DNA from: Maribacter arenosus
Lineage (GTDB): Bacteria > Bacteroidota > Bacteroidia > Flavobacteriales > Flavobacteriaceae
Reading direction: 5' to 3'
NCBI RefSeq assembly: GCF_014610845.1
Contig: NZ_JABTCG010000002.1
Coordinates: 372,001-436,000, forward strand
Length of the DNA: 64,000 nucleotides
Shown: piece after piece, positions 34,610-44,870 of the stretch
How positions within the stretch are numbered: the stretch's first letter is position 1
Layout: each line of letters begins with the position of its first letter
The notes under the pieces: generated by a model
Seen by the model: only the letters and a program-made list of their open reading frames with translations
Told to the model about the DNA's origin: nothing
The model's database searches: none
Program-made: the position numbers and the translations under genes

Positions 34610-37600
34610 ATGAGCAAACAGCTAAAAAACGCCCAAAAGGAATTCAGGCTTTCATCGTGGGCCATAGATAATCCTTCGGTCATTTACGTAATGATCGGTA
34701 TCTTTCTATATATAGGACTTAAATCTTATTTTTCAATGCCAAGGGAGGATTTCCCGGAAATTGTCGAAACCAAGATTTACATAAGTACGCCTTATCCAGG
34801 GAATACCGCAGAGGATATTGAACGATTGATTACCGATCCCCTTGAAGATCGGCTAAAGGATGTCAGCAATGTGGTTGAGATAACCTCGACCTCCCAAGAA
34901 GATTATTCTATCATCACTGTCGAATTTGATGAGGAGATTACAGTAGAGGCGGCTAAGCAAAAAGTGAAGGACGAAGTTGATAGTGAAAAGGCCAGTGAAG
35001 ATTGGCCTACTTTCAATAATGCAAAGGTAGAACCCAATGTTTTCGATTTGAATATTTCGGAATCCTTTCCGATCATGAACGTCAATTTTACGGGGGATTA
35101 TCCGGTAGAAAAACTAAAGGTGTTTGCAGAACATCTTCAAGACGAAATCGAGGACCTTCCTGAAATCAAGGAAGCCGAAATTCGTGGTGCCCAGGAAAAG
35201 GAAGTTGAAGTAGCCGTTGATATCCATAAAATGATGGCGGCCAAAGTAAGCTTTCAAGATGTGATTAGTGCCATCGGCAACGGCAATACCACTATGTCTG
35301 CAGGAAATTTAATAAGCGGTGGCCAACGCCGAACCATCCGCATCATAGGCGAGGTCGAAGACCCAAAAGAATTGGAAGATTTCGTGGTTAAATCCGAAAA
35401 TGGGGCCGTTTATTTAAAAGACATTGCGACCATTACTTTTAGCGAAGAGGATAAAACTACCTATGCAAGGGAATTTGGAGAAAGTGTGGTCATGCTCAAT
35501 GTGACCAAACGCGCTGGGCAAAATGCAATTTCAGCTGCCGATAAAATCAAGGTACTTGTAAAGGATCAATTGGAAAATTACTATCCTGCCGATCTAAAAA
35601 TCTCAATTGCGAACGATTCCTCGACCCGTACGTTGAACCAAGTAGATGACCTGGTCAACAATATCATTTTTGGTATTTTATTGGTCGTTACCGTTCTGAT
35701 GTTCTTTTTAGGCTTCCGGAACGCCCTGTTCGTTGGTTTTGCAATACCTATGTCCATGTTCATGTCGTTCATGATCCTAAACTATTTGGGTGCCTTTGTT
35801 GATGGTATGAGCTTTACCTTAAACACCATGATCCTTTTCGGGATGATCATGGGGCTGGGAATGCTTGTCGACAACGGAATTGTGGTCGTTGAGAATGTGT
35901 ATCGTCTTATGGACCAGGAAGGCATGTCGCGTATAGAGGCGACCAAAATGGGGATAGGTGAAATTGCGTTCCCCATCATCATATCAACGGCCACAACAGT
36001 GGCGGCATTTGTACCTCTAGGTCTTTGGCCAGGTATTTTTGGGCAATTCATGATCTATTTCCCAATAACCTTGTCCGTGGTACTCGGATCCTCGCTCTTC
36101 GTGGCAATCTTTATGAACTCTATGTTGGTTTCCCGTTTTATGGAAATCGGTGAAAAAGAACTTACCTATAAACAACTCATACGATTAAGCATCATTTTAG
36201 GTGTTTTTGGTATTTTTATTTTAATCGTAGGCGGCCCTATACGCGGATTGGGATCGGTAATGATCGTCACCGCCCTTTTATTCTGGGCCTACAAATATGT
36301 GGTTAAGGGAGCAGCGCTCAAATTCCAAAGGGTTATCATGACCCGTTTTGAAGATCTTTATGAAAAGCAATTGAAGGGGGCTTTAAGAGGGAGCAATGTT
36401 TATTGGTACTTTGGGTCGACATTTTTACTTTTGATCGTCACTTTTATGCTCTTTGGTATGTCTATTGGTAGTGGTAGGACCAAAATCGAATTCTTCCCTG
36501 ACAATAAACCGAACGAGATTTATGCATATATAGAATACCCACAAGGGACGTCTATTGAAAAGACCAATAAGTTGACCTTGGACATCGAAAAACGGGTCTA
36601 TGAAGTGATAAATCAGGACAAATATAAAAAAGGCGATTACAACTTCTTGGTAGAATCGGCTGTCTCACAAGTAGGTGAAGGTGCAGGCAACCCGTTTACC
36701 GATGGCGGTTCGGCCGCGGAAATGCCACATCGTGGGAAGATAACCTTATCTATGCGCGAATATAAATACAGAGGTGGTCTCGATACGGAGGAATTAAGAC
36801 AGAACATACAAAACGCATTGACGGGAATCTATCCTGGTGTGGCCATATCAGTAGAAAAGAATGTCGACGGACCCCCAGCTGGTTATCCTATCAACATAGA
36901 ATTGGAAGGAAAGGATTATGATGAGCTCATCAATACCGCTGAGGATATGCGGAACTTTATCAACAGTAAGAACATAGCTGGGATCGAAGAGTTGAAGATA
37001 GATGTAAATAAAAGCAAACCGGCCATGGAGGTTGAAGTTGACCGTGAGAAAGCAGGGGAACTGGGCGTATCGGTAGGGCAAGTTGGTCTGCAGCTACGAC
37101 GCTCATTGTTCGGTGAAAAAGCGGGAGTCTTTAAAAAAGAAGGAGAGGATTATGATATAAACGTCCGTTTCAATGAAGACTTACGTTACAATACCAGTGC
37201 ACTTTTCAATCAAAACATAATCTTTAGGGATGCGGCAACAGGGAAAATCAAGGAAATTCCAGTGTCGGCCGTTGCTTCTGAACGTAACACGTCTTCCTTT
37301 AGTGCCATAAAACATAAGGACAATGAGCGGGTAGTTACCGTCTATTCGCAATTAAAACCTGGTTTTAGCGATGCAGGGGCCATTGTGGCGGAAATACAGA
37401 AAGAGATGGAGGATTTTAAAAATTTTCCCCCGGATATAAAAATCGACTATACCGGTCAAATTGAGGAGCAAAACAAACAAATGCAATTTTTGGTGGGTGC
37501 TTTTTTCTCCGGTTTAGGATTGATTCTTTTAATCCTGATTTTCCAGTTCAGTGGAATATCAAAACCCATCATTATCATGATCGCTATCTTCCTGAGTTTC

Positions 37601-38140
37601 ATAGGCGTATTTGGCGGCTTAATGATTACGGGGAAACCTTTCGTGATCATGATGACCATGATGGGAATCATATCCTTGGCAGGGATTGTAGTGAACAATG
37701 GCGTTGTTCTCCTGGATTATACCCAAATATTGATTGATCGTAAAAAATTAGCCCTAGGCCTAAACGATACCGACCTATTATCAAAAAAAGACGTTACAGA
37801 AGCTATTGTAAAAGGGGGTAAAGCGAGATTGCGGCCCGTTTTATTGACCGCAATCACAACTGTTCTTGGACTAATACCATTGGCCATTGGTCTGAACATC
37901 GATTTCTTTTCCCTATTCACCGAATTTGACCCTAAGATCTATATCGGAGGTGATAATGTTGTTTTCTGGGGACCATTGGCATGGACCGTGATCTATGGCC
38001 TTATTGTTGCAACTTTTCTGACCCTTATCATCGTGCCTGTACTATTTAATATCTCGTACCGAATGAAGATTACCCTAAGGAAATGGCGTAGTAAAGGAAC
38101 GGCAAATACCTCGAGTGGAAAATTGGAAGCGGCAACCTAA
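34610..38140 (+). CDS. RND efflux pump permease
   Basis: 1176 residues, about 120 longer than AcrB. The first membrane helix region, porter domains and TM4 acidic motif ('GMLVDNGIVVVENVYR', D421) are typical, and a second half repeats them ('MMGIISLAGIVVNNGVVLLD'). The extra length includes a central segment around 525-570 with two further hydrophobic stretches ('LIRLSIILGVFGIFILIVGG') and a long cytosolic loop late in the protein. It belongs to the subgroup of RND pumps encoded with TetR-TolC-adaptor genes in Bacteroidota. It ends the operon and is followed by a terminator. Confidence 0.92.
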   Translation: MSKQLKNAQKEFRLSSWAIDNPSVIYVMIGIFLYIGLKSYFSMPREDFPEIVETKIYISTPYPGNTAEDIERLITDPLEDRLKDVSNVVEITSTSQEDYSIITVEFDEEITVEAAKQKVKDEVDSEKASEDWPTFNNAKVEPNVFDLNISESFPIMNVNFTGDYPVEKLKVFAEHLQDEIEDLPEIKEAEIRGAQEKEVEVAVDIHKMMAAKVSFQDVISAIGNGNTTMSAGNLISGGQRRTIRIIGEVEDPKELEDFVVKSENGAVYLKDIATITFSEEDKTTYAREFGESVVMLNVTKRAGQNAISAADKIKVLVKDQLENYYPADLKISIANDSSTRTLNQVDDLVNNIIFGILLVVTVLMFFLGFRNALFVGFAIPMSMFMSFMILNYLGAFVDGMSFTLNTMILFGMIMGLGMLVDNGIVVVENVYRLMDQEGMSRIEATKMGIGEIAFPIIISTATTVAAFVPLGLWPGIFGQFMIYFPITLSVVLGSSLFVAIFMNSMLVSRFMEIGEKELTYKQLIRLSIILGVFGIFILIVGGPIRGLGSVMIVTALLFWAYKYVVKGAALKFQRVIMTRFEDLYEKQLKGALRGSNVYWYFGSTFLLLIVTFMLFGMSIGSGRTKIEFFPDNKPNEIYAYIEYPQGTSIEKTNKLTLDIEKRVYEVINQDKYKKGDYNFLVESAVSQVGEGAGNPFTDGGSAAEMPHRGKITLSMREYKYRGGLDTEELRQNIQNALTGIYPGVAISVEKNVDGPPAGYPINIELEGKDYDELINTAEDMRNFINSKNIAGIEELKIDVNKSKPAMEVEVDREKAGELGVSVGQVGLQLRRSLFGEKAGVFKKEGEDYDINVRFNEDLRYNTSALFNQNIIFRDAATGKIKEIPVSAVASERNTSSFSAIKHKDNERVVTVYSQLKPGFSDAGAIVAEIQKEMEDFKNFPPDIKIDYTGQIEEQNKQMQFLVGAFFSGLGLILLILIFQFSGISKPIIIMIAIFLSFIGVFGGLMITGKPFVIMMTMMGIISLAGIVVNNGVVLLDYTQILIDRKKLALGLNDTDLLSKKDVTEAIVKGGKARLRPVLLTAITTVLGLIPLAIGLNIDFFSLFTEFDPKIYIGGDNVVFWGPLAWTVIYGLIVATFLTLIIVPVLFNISYRMKITLRKWRSKGTANTSSGKLEAAT

Positions 38141-38163
38141 TATTTTAAAAATAGCAACTTATT

Positions 38164-38200
38164 AAAGCCATTCCCGTAGTTATAAGGGAATGGCTTTTTT
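38164..38200 (+). terminator. Terminator of the RND operon
   Basis: AAGCCATTCCC and GGGAATGGCTT form a perfect 11-bp stem with a 10-nt loop and a trailing T-run. Confidence 0.9.
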
Positions 38201-38384
38201 ATTTCCATGAAAACCATCCATACTTCAAGAACCCAAAAAGTATTTGGTTTCAACTACATAATTTTCGGGTGCAATATTATGTCATATTTGAGTAAATGCT
38301 ATATTTCAGCGAATTTCGACCCACATAACGAAGTCCCTATACATAATTTCGATTAAATTTGCCTTTTTAAAACAAGAACAATAC

Positions 38385-40133
38385 ATGTACAGAAGTCATA
38401 CTTGTGGAGAGTTAAGGGAATCAGACATTGATCAAGAGGTAACCTTGGCCGGATGGGTCCAAAAGACCAGGGATAAAGGTTTTGTAGTCTGGGTAGATTT
38501 ACGCGACCGTTATGGTATTACCCAATTAATATTCGATGAAGAAAGAACTTCCCAAGAACTTTTGGAACAAGGAAGAACCCTAGGACGTGAATTTGTAATT
38601 CAAGTAAAAGGTTTGGTCATTGAAAGGACCTCGAAAAATTCGAATATCCCAACCGGGGGTATCGAAGTATTGGTCAAGGAACTTCGCCTTCTGAATAGCT
38701 CTAAAACACCACCCTTCACCATTGAGGACCAGACGGACGGCGGTGAGGATCTTAGAATGAAATATCGCTATTTGGATATCCGAAGAAATCCGGTCAAGGA
38801 AAACTTGATTTTTAGGAGCAAAGTGACCATGGAGGTACGAAAATATCTTTCAAAGGAAGGTTTTATAGAAGTTGAAACCCCTTATCTCATAAAATCAACG
38901 CCCGAGGGTGCCCGCGATTTTGTAGTGCCCAGCCGTATGAACGAAGGACAGTTTTATGCCTTGCCCCAATCGCCCCAGACCTTTAAGCAGCTGTTAATGG
39001 TCGGTGGTATGGACAAATATTTTCAAATTGTAAAGTGCTTTAGGGATGAAGATCTTAGAGCTGACAGGCAGCCCGAATTTACACAGATCGATTGTGAAAT
39101 GGCCTTTGTGGAACAAGACGATATTTTAAACGCTTTTGAAGGATTGACACGTCATCTTTTAAAAGAGATCAAAGGTGTTGAGACCACCAAATTTCCAAGA
39201 ATGACTTTTGACGAAGCCATGGCAAAATATGGAAATGATAAACCCGATATTCGATTTGGAATGGAATTCGGGGAGTTGAATGCCATAGCCCAACATAAGG
39301 ATTTCACCATTTTCAATACGGCGGAATTGGTTGTGGGGATTGCGGTACCAGGCGGTGCTTCATATACGAGAAAGGAAATCGATGCCTTGGTCGATTGGGT
39401 ACGAAGGCCTCAAGTTGGGGCTAAAGGCATGGTCTATGTTAAATGTAATGAAGACGGTACCTTTAAATCTTCGGTTGACAAGTTCTACGACCAGGATGAT
39501 TTAGCCAAATGGGCACAAGCAACAGGAGCGAAGACAGGGGATTTGATTTGTGTGTTATCAGGAAATGCAGATCAAACCCGAGGACAATTAAGTGCCCTAA
39601 GAATGGAAATGGCCGAGCGCCTTGGACTTCGAAAAAAGGATATATTCGCACCACTTTGGATCTTGGATTTTCCGCTATTGGAACTTGATGAGGAAACCGG
39701 ACGTTATCACGCCATGCATCACCCATTCACTTCTCCGAAACCTGGGCAAATGGGACTTTTGGAAACCGAGCCGGGAAAAGTCAAAGCCAACGCCTACGAT
39801 TTGGTGTTGAACGGCAATGAAATCGGTGGTGGCTCCATTAGAATACATGACAAGGAAATTCAAAGTACTATGTTCAGACATTTGGGCTTTACACCTGAAG
39901 AGGCAAAAGCGCAATTCGGGTTTTTAATGGATGCCTTTCAATTTGGGGCACCCCCACATGGCGGAATCGCATTTGGCCTAGATCGATTAGTGGCTATCTT
40001 GGGTGGACAGGAAACCATTCGTGATTTTATCGCCTTTCCTAAAAACAATAGTGGCCGTGATGTCATGATCGATGCGCCTGCTCCCATTGATGATGCCCAA
40101 TTAAAGGAATTAAATTTAAAGTTAGATCTTTAG
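38385..40133 (+). CDS. aspS: Aspartyl-tRNA synthetase
   Basis: 582 residues, the bacterial-type length. The N-terminal anticodon-binding OB fold ('[20 protein letters not shown]') is followed by the class II core with motif 2 '[18 protein letters not shown]' and motif 3 '[13 protein letters not shown]', separated by the GAD insertion typical of bacterial AspRS. The enzyme charges tRNA-Asp. Whether it also charges tRNA-Asn (non-discriminating type) cannot be decided here. A TAAATTTG promoter element is at 38354-38361, and a terminator follows the gene. Confidence 0.97.
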   Translation: MYRSHTCGELRESDIDQEVTLAGWVQKTRDKGFVVWVDLRDRYGITQLIFDEERTSQELLEQGRTLGREFVIQVKGLVIERTSKNSNIPTGGIEVLVKELRLLNSSKTPPFTIEDQTDGGEDLRMKYRYLDIRRNPVKENLIFRSKVTMEVRKYLSKEGFIEVETPYLIKSTPEGARDFVVPSRMNEGQFYALPQSPQTFKQLLMVGGMDKYFQIVKCFRDEDLRADRQPEFTQIDCEMAFVEQDDILNAFEGLTRHLLKEIKGVETTKFPRMTFDEAMAKYGNDKPDIRFGMEFGELNAIAQHKDFTIFNTAELVVGIAVPGGASYTRKEIDALVDWVRRPQVGAKGMVYVKCNEDGTFKSSVDKFYDQDDLAKWAQATGAKTGDLICVLSGNADQTRGQLSALRMEMAERLGLRKKDIFAPLWILDFPLLELDEETGRYHAMHHPFTSPKPGQMGLLETEPGKVKANAYDLVLNGNEIGGGSIRIHDKEIQSTMFRHLGFTPEEAKAQFGFLMDAFQFGAPPHGGIAFGLDRLVAILGGQETIRDFIAFPKNNSGRDVMIDAPAPIDDAQLKELNLKLDL

Positions 40134-40140
40134 AATTTTA

Positions 40141-40167
40141 AAAATCCCACATACAGTGGGATTTTTT
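40141..40167 (+). terminator. Terminator of aspS
   Basis: AAATCCCAC-ATACA-GTGGGATTT stem-loop followed by T-run. Confidence 0.9.
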
Positions 40168-40193
40168 AATACTTTTAGACTTCGACTCAACAA

Positions 40194-41978
40194 ATGCCAA
40201 ACCAAATAAACACATACTTTACCCGTTTTTTAAAATGGAGGTATAAGCATATCTCGAACAAAACGTTCACCCATATTATGAGCGTTATGGTCGGTCTTTT
40301 GGCAGGACTTGCAGCGGTAACCCTAAAAAACATTACTTATTTTATTCAATCCTTGGCCGAAAAAGGGATTGTTTTATCAGGCAACGAGCTTCATTTTATC
40401 TTGCCTATTATCGGCCTGACTTTAGTCTATTTGTATGTTAAATTTGTACATAAGGATCGGTTGCAACATGCTATTTCTTCCATACTTTTCGCATTGTCGA
40501 AAAGGAAAGGCGTAATTCCTCTTAAAAAAATATACACCCCGTTGATAACAGCTCCCCTGACTGTGGGTTTTGGTGGGTCAGTTGGGCTTTTAGGACCTGC
40601 AGTGGCTTCGGGCTCAGCGATAAGTTCCAATTTGGGAAATCTATTTCATGTAAATGCCAAGACTAGGTCTTTGTTGATAGCCTGTGCCTCCGCTGGTGCC
40701 ATCGCTTCCATATTTCAATCCCCGATTGCAGCCATCATTTTCGCCGTGGAAGTATTTAGCTTAGATCTTACTATGATCTCAATGCTTCCCTTATTATTAG
40801 CATCGATTTCGGGTGTTCTAACCTCATATTTCTTCATGGGAAACGAAGTCCTTTTTGATTTTAATCTTACCGATAATTTTGAAGTCAAAGATACTATGTT
40901 CTATATCATTTTAGGGGTGGGTACGGCCTTTGCTTCTATTTATTTTACTAAAATGTACTTTGCAATATTAAAACTTTTCGAGCCTTTTAAAAGCCCGAAA
41001 TATAGGTTGCTGGTTGGCGGTTTGGCTATTGGGACCATGCTCTATTTTATTCCTGCACTCTATGGTGAAGGCTTTGGGTTTATAAACAATTTATTACATG
41101 GAGAGCATATTAAGGCATTAGGGGAAACACCGTTTAATGAATATTTGGATAATATCTGGGTCGTGATCTTGTTGCTTTTTAGCATAACGGTATTTAAGGC
41201 AATTGCCACAACGACCACTTTTGCAGCAGGCGGCGCCGGGGGTATTTTCATTCCGACGATGGTAATGGGCAGTGCTTTGGGGAATATGGTTGCCAAGATC
41301 ATCAATAATATCGGCTTGGATTTTAATGTTTCGGAAAGTAACTTTACCCTTATTGGGATGGCGGGATTAATCGCGGGGGTTATTCATGCTCCTTTGACGG
41401 CCATATTCCTCATTGCGGAGATAACCGGTGGTTATGAACTGTTCGTTCCCCTGATGATCACGGCGTCAATATCATACCTTATTACCAAAAATACAGTTGA
41501 CTATACAATATATACTAGGGAATTGGCCGAAAGAGGGGCATTGCTCACACATGATAAAGACCAGACCGTTTTAACCTTAATGCAATTGGATGATGTCATT
41601 GAGAAGAATTTTAAAACGGTTCGCCCTGAAACGACCTTAGGAGAAATGCTCCATAATTCCGTTGCAAAATCAACTAGGAATATATTCCCTGTAATAGATG
41701 CCAAAAAGGCCCTATTGGGGATTGTATTGTTGGATGATATTCGTGAATTCATGTTCGATACCTCGTTGTATGCGACTACAACGGTTGAGACTTTTATGCA
41801 CGCTGCTCCCGAACATATATTTTATGACAAGGATAGTATGCAAGAAGTAATGCAAAAATTCCAGGATAGTGGGGCTTGGAACCTTCCTGTTATCAAAGAT
41901 GGGAAATACCTAGGGTTTGTTTCCAAATCCAAGCTGTTGACCGCCTATCGCAGAAAGTTGATTAATTTTACGAAATGA
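40194..41978 (+). CDS. ClC-type anion channel/transporter with C-terminal CBS domains
   Basis: 594 residues: ClC membrane core (~25-430) and two CBS domains (~455-590, 'LMQLDDVIEKNFKTVRPETT', 'DSGAWNLPVIKDGKYLGFVS'). The anion-pathway motif 'GGAGGIFIPTMVMG' is present. The GxEGP motif reads 'GGSVGLLGPAV', so the gating glutamate (E148 of E. coli ClC) is leucine (L133). In characterised ClCs, loss of this glutamate abolishes coupled Cl-/H+ exchange and can leave passive chloride flow. The 3' end overlaps a small membrane protein gene by 4 bp. Confidence 0.9.
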   Translation: MPNQINTYFTRFLKWRYKHISNKTFTHIMSVMVGLLAGLAAVTLKNITYFIQSLAEKGIVLSGNELHFILPIIGLTLVYLYVKFVHKDRLQHAISSILFALSKRKGVIPLKKIYTPLITAPLTVGFGGSVGLLGPAVASGSAISSNLGNLFHVNAKTRSLLIACASAGAIASIFQSPIAAIIFAVEVFSLDLTMISMLPLLLASISGVLTSYFFMGNEVLFDFNLTDNFEVKDTMFYIILGVGTAFASIYFTKMYFAILKLFEPFKSPKYRLLVGGLAIGTMLYFIPALYGEGFGFINNLLHGEHIKALGETPFNEYLDNIWVVILLLFSITVFKAIATTTTFAAGGAGGIFIPTMVMGSALGNMVAKIINNIGLDFNVSESNFTLIGMAGLIAGVIHAPLTAIFLIAEITGGYELFVPLMITASISYLITKNTVDYTIYTRELAERGALLTHDKDQTVLTLMQLDDVIEKNFKTVRPETTLGEMLHNSVAKSTRNIFPVIDAKKALLGIVLLDDIREFMFDTSLYATTTVETFMHAAPEHIFYDKDSMQEVMQKFQDSGAWNLPVIKDGKYLGFVSKSKLLTAYRRKLINFTK

Positions 41979-42226
41979 AATATGTAATCCTTCTTATCGT
42001 GTTGGCTTCATTTGGATCTATTATCTATGGATTCAGCGTACACGAAGAGCAAGTAGCGTTAGGTAATAAATGTATAGGCTTTGGTACTGCAGGGCTTTTT
42101 TTACTGGCCATGCCCTTATTTCTTTATAAGGCAAGCAGCGGAAAAAAGATGAAGGATTATATGTTGACCGAGGACAACATTAGAAAAATGCGTGGGGAGG
42201 AAACGGAAAAGCCTGAAAATCAATGA
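41975..42226 (+). CDS. Small two-helix membrane protein, unknown
   Basis: 83 residues with two membrane helices (~3-20 and ~33-50) and a charged C-terminal tail. No family recognised. It overlaps the ClC gene by 4 bp (ATGA), implying translational coupling, so it may act as a subunit or regulator of the channel (inference). Confidence 0.75.
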   Translation: MKYVILLIVLASFGSIIYGFSVHEEQVALGNKCIGFGTAGLFLLAMPLFLYKASSGKKMKDYMLTEDNIRKMRGEETEKPENQ

Positions 42227-42315
42227 TTCCACCAAATAATTTCAGCCCAATTTGTTTAGGTCTGCCATAAAAATTATAAATTAGTGTTCTAAACATCTAT
42301 TTAATATCAATTGGC

Positions 42316-42510
42316 ATGACAGGTACAGTTAAATTTTTCAATGAGTCCAAAGGATACGGATTCATTACCAACGACGAGACGGGAAGCGACATCTTTGTAC
42401 ACGCAACAGCGTTAAATGGTGTTGAGATAAACGAAGGTGACAAAGTAGAATACGTAGAGGAAGAAGGAAGAAAAGGAATGGTTGCGGCCCAAGTGCAGGT
42501 AATCAGTTAA
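42316..42510 (+). CDS. Cold-shock domain protein (CspA family)
   Basis: 64 residues. The RNA-binding motifs RNP1 'SKGYGFIT' and RNP2 'DIFVHAT' are intact. Single-domain CSPs bind single-stranded RNA or DNA and act as RNA chaperones, often also outside cold stress. It has its own gap upstream (90 bp) and a terminator downstream. Confidence 0.96.
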   Translation: MTGTVKFFNESKGYGFITNDETGSDIFVHATALNGVEINEGDKVEYVEEEGRKGMVAAQVQVIS

Positions 42511-42536
42511 AATATTCTATTATCGATTACATTAGG

Positions 42537-42563
42537 GCCCTGACGTAAACGTCGGGGCTTTTT
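42537..42563 (+). terminator. Terminator after the cold-shock gene
   Basis: GCCCTGACG-TAAA-CGTCGGGGC stem (one G-T pair) with TTTTT. Confidence 0.85.
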
Positions 42564-42575
42564 GTTTAACCTTAT

Positions 42576-43025
42576 TTAATTTAGGTTTCTTCGCTCAATA
42601 AAAAAACGTTTCAATAGGTTTGAGGCTTCTTTTTCCAAAACCCCTCCCAATATTTCCGTTTTAGGATGCAATTTTGTCCCCATGGCCCCACAACCCCGAT
42701 GGGGATCTTCGGCCGCGTACACAATTTTTGATATTTGGCTCCAGTACAAGGCTCCTGCACACATTTGACAGGGTTCCAATGTCACATACAGGGTGCAATT
42801 TTGGAGGTATTTCCCCCCAAGAAAATTGGAAGCTGCCGTGATGGCCTGCATCTCGGCATGTGCCGTCACATCGGTGAGCTGTTCGGTTAAGTTATGTGCC
42901 CTGGCTATTATCCTATCATTGACGACAATAATGGCCCCAATGGGTACTTCTCCCTTTTCAAAAGCCAACTCTGCTTCTTGCAGCGCCTTTTTCATGTAAT
43001 ACGAGTCATCGTAAACCAAATCCAT
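42576..43025 (-). CDS. tRNA adenosine deaminase-like (TadA/cytidine deaminase superfamily)
   Basis: 149 residues from the ATG at 43025; a longer frame upstream runs over the divergent dxs promoter and is not used. Zinc-deaminase residues are H56-A-E58 ('TDVTAHAEMQAI') and P85-C86-x-x-C89 ('LEPCQMCAGALYW'). TadA converts A34 of tRNA-Arg(ACG) to inosine. Some close relatives deaminate guanine, but the N-terminal 'MKKALQEAELAFEKGEVPIG' favours TadA. Confidence 0.88.
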   Translation of the reverse strand: MDLVYDDSYYMKKALQEAELAFEKGEVPIGAIIVVNDRIIARAHNLTEQLTDVTAHAEMQAITAASNFLGGKYLQNCTLYVTLEPCQMCAGALYWSQISKIVYAAEDPHRGCGAMGTKLHPKTEILGGVLEKEASNLLKRFFIERRNLN

Positions 43026-43083
43026 AGCTTCAAAAATACACTTTTGACTGCATAGAAAATAATTGTCCCTTATGATTTTCCCG

Positions 43084-43091
43084 TACATTTG
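43084..43091 (+). promoter_or_regulatory. -7 element (TACATTTG) of dxs
   Basis: TACATTTG matches TAnnTTTG and lies 9 nt before the ATG at 43101. Its TTTG covers the alternative TTG start at 43089, which favours the ATG. Confidence 0.6.
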
Positions 43092-43100
43092 CCTTCGGTT

Positions 43101-44870
43101 ATGAATCACTTGGATAAAATAGAATTCCCTAGGGATCTTCGGCTATTGAAAAAAGACGAGTTACCACAACTTGCCCTAGATTTACGAAACTTCATTATCG
43201 ATATCGTTTCGGTCAAAGAAGGTCATTTGGGGGCTAGCTTGGGAGTTGTTGAACTCACCATAGCCCTTCATTATATATTCAATACCCCGAATGATAAATT
43301 GGTATGGGATGTGGGCCACCAAGCCTACGGCCATAAGATCTTAACCGGCCGTAAAGCTATTTTTACAACAAACCGTCAATTGGGAGGTATAAGTGGTTTT
43401 CCCAATAGAACGGAAAGTGACTATGATGATTTCGGAACTGGGCACAGTTCAACGGCAATTTCCGCAGTATTAGGTATGGCCATCGCCTCTAAATTGCGAG
43501 GTGATACACAACGCAACCATATCGCGGTTGTGGGTGATGCTTCTATCGCGAGTGGAATGGCTTTCGAGGGCCTGAACCATGCAGGGGTTACCGATGCCAA
43601 TATTTTGGTTGTACTCAATGATAATGCAATTGGCATAGACCCAAGTGTTGGTGCGCTAAAAAAATATTTGACCAACGTTAAGAAAGGAAGTGCAAAGGAT
43701 GAGAATATCTTTGAATGTCTGAATTTTGACTATACCGGTCCGATCGATGGTCATGACCTCAATAGGCTATTGGTAGAACTAGAACGTTTAAAGTCAGTTT
43801 CTGGGCCAAAACTCCTCCACGTTATCACGACCAAGGGCAAGGGTTTAAGAAAAGCTGAGGAAAATCAGGTAACCTACCACTCGCCAGGAAGATTTGACAA
43901 ACGTACCGGGGAACTTCAAAAAAATCCCGATGCCATGCTTCCCCCAAAATACCAGGATGTATTCGGCCATACTTTGGTTGAACTCGCAAGGCATAACAAG
44001 AATATCGTCGGTATTACACCTGCAATGCCTACCGGAAGTTCATTGAAATTCTTGATGGATGAAATTCCGGAAAGAGCTTTTGATGTTGGCATTGCCGAAC
44101 AACACGCCGTTACCTTGGCAGCCGGAATGGCCACACAAGGGATGATTCCTTTTTGCAATGTGTATTCCACTTTTTTACAAAGGGCGTATGATCAAATTAT
44201 ACATGATGTTGCCCTGCAAAAACTACCTGTGGTTTTCTGTTTGGACAGAGCCGGTTTGGTAGGACAAGATGGCGCAACACATCATGGGGTTTTTGATATT
44301 GCCTATTTGAGATGCATACCCAATTTGATTATTTTTGCCCCCATGAACGAGGCTGAACTACGCAATATCATGTATACAGCACAATTGGGTCTTGGACAAC
44401 CGATTGCCATAAGATATCCCAGGGGTCGCGGTGTGACCTTAGATTGGAACTCCCCTATGGAAAAAATGGAGATCGGTGTTTCAGAGGAAGTTAAAAAAGG
44501 GACGAAAATTGCCATCCTTTCCATAGGTCATATTGGTAATTTGGTAAAACAAGTCATCGCTGAATTACCGACCTCAGAACAAATTGGTCATTACAATATG
44601 CGGTTCGTCAAACCTTTGGACAAAAAACAACTTCATCATATTTTCAAACATTACTCCCATTTGATCACTATAGAGGATGGCTGCAAAATAGGCGGATTTG
44701 GCAGTTCAATATTGGATTTTGCCAATGAGAATGACTATTCAAACGCAATCGATATCTTAGGGATCGATGACAGATTTATAGAACATGGCACTATCGGGCA
44801 ACTTCATGAAATGGTCGGAATAGATAGTTCAGCAATCAAAAAACATATTAATAAGATAATTAATGAGTAG
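43101..44870 (+). CDS. dxs: 1-deoxy-D-xylulose-5-phosphate synthase
   Basis: 589 residues from the ATG at 43101. Thiamine-diphosphate motif 'VVGDASIASGMAFEGLNHAG', the central glutamate region 'FDVGIAEQHAVTLAAGMATQ' and 'FCLDRAGLVGQDGATHHGVF' identify DXS over other transketolases. The enzyme condenses pyruvate and glyceraldehyde 3-phosphate, the first step of the MEP isoprenoid pathway that feeds the carotenoid and polyprenyl genes at 28879-31091. It overlaps the DUF3078 gene by 8 bp. Slightly short compared with E. coli (620), as usual in Bacteroidota. Confidence 0.95.
   Translation: MNHLDKIEFPRDLRLLKKDELPQLALDLRNFIIDIVSVKEGHLGASLGVVELTIALHYIFNTPNDKLVWDVGHQAYGHKILTGRKAIFTTNRQLGGISGFPNRTESDYDDFGTGHSSTAISAVLGMAIASKLRGDTQRNHIAVVGDASIASGMAFEGLNHAGVTDANILVVLNDNAIGIDPSVGALKKYLTNVKKGSAKDENIFECLNFDYTGPIDGHDLNRLLVELERLKSVSGPKLLHVITTKGKGLRKAEENQVTYHSPGRFDKRTGELQKNPDAMLPPKYQDVFGHTLVELARHNKNIVGITPAMPTGSSLKFLMDEIPERAFDVGIAEQHAVTLAAGMATQGMIPFCNVYSTFLQRAYDQIIHDVALQKLPVVFCLDRAGLVGQDGATHHGVFDIAYLRCIPNLIIFAPMNEAELRNIMYTAQLGLGQPIAIRYPRGRGVTLDWNSPMEKMEIGVSEEVKKGTKIAILSIGHIGNLVKQVIAELPTSEQIGHYNMRFVKPLDKKQLHHIFKHYSHLITIEDGCKIGGFGSSILDFANENDYSNAIDILGIDDRFIEHGTIGQLHEMVGIDSSAIKKHINKIINE

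Noticed and set aside
43026-43109. 28-codon N-terminal extension of the deaminase
   Set aside because: It overlaps the dxs promoter and start, and the family begins near the later ATG.
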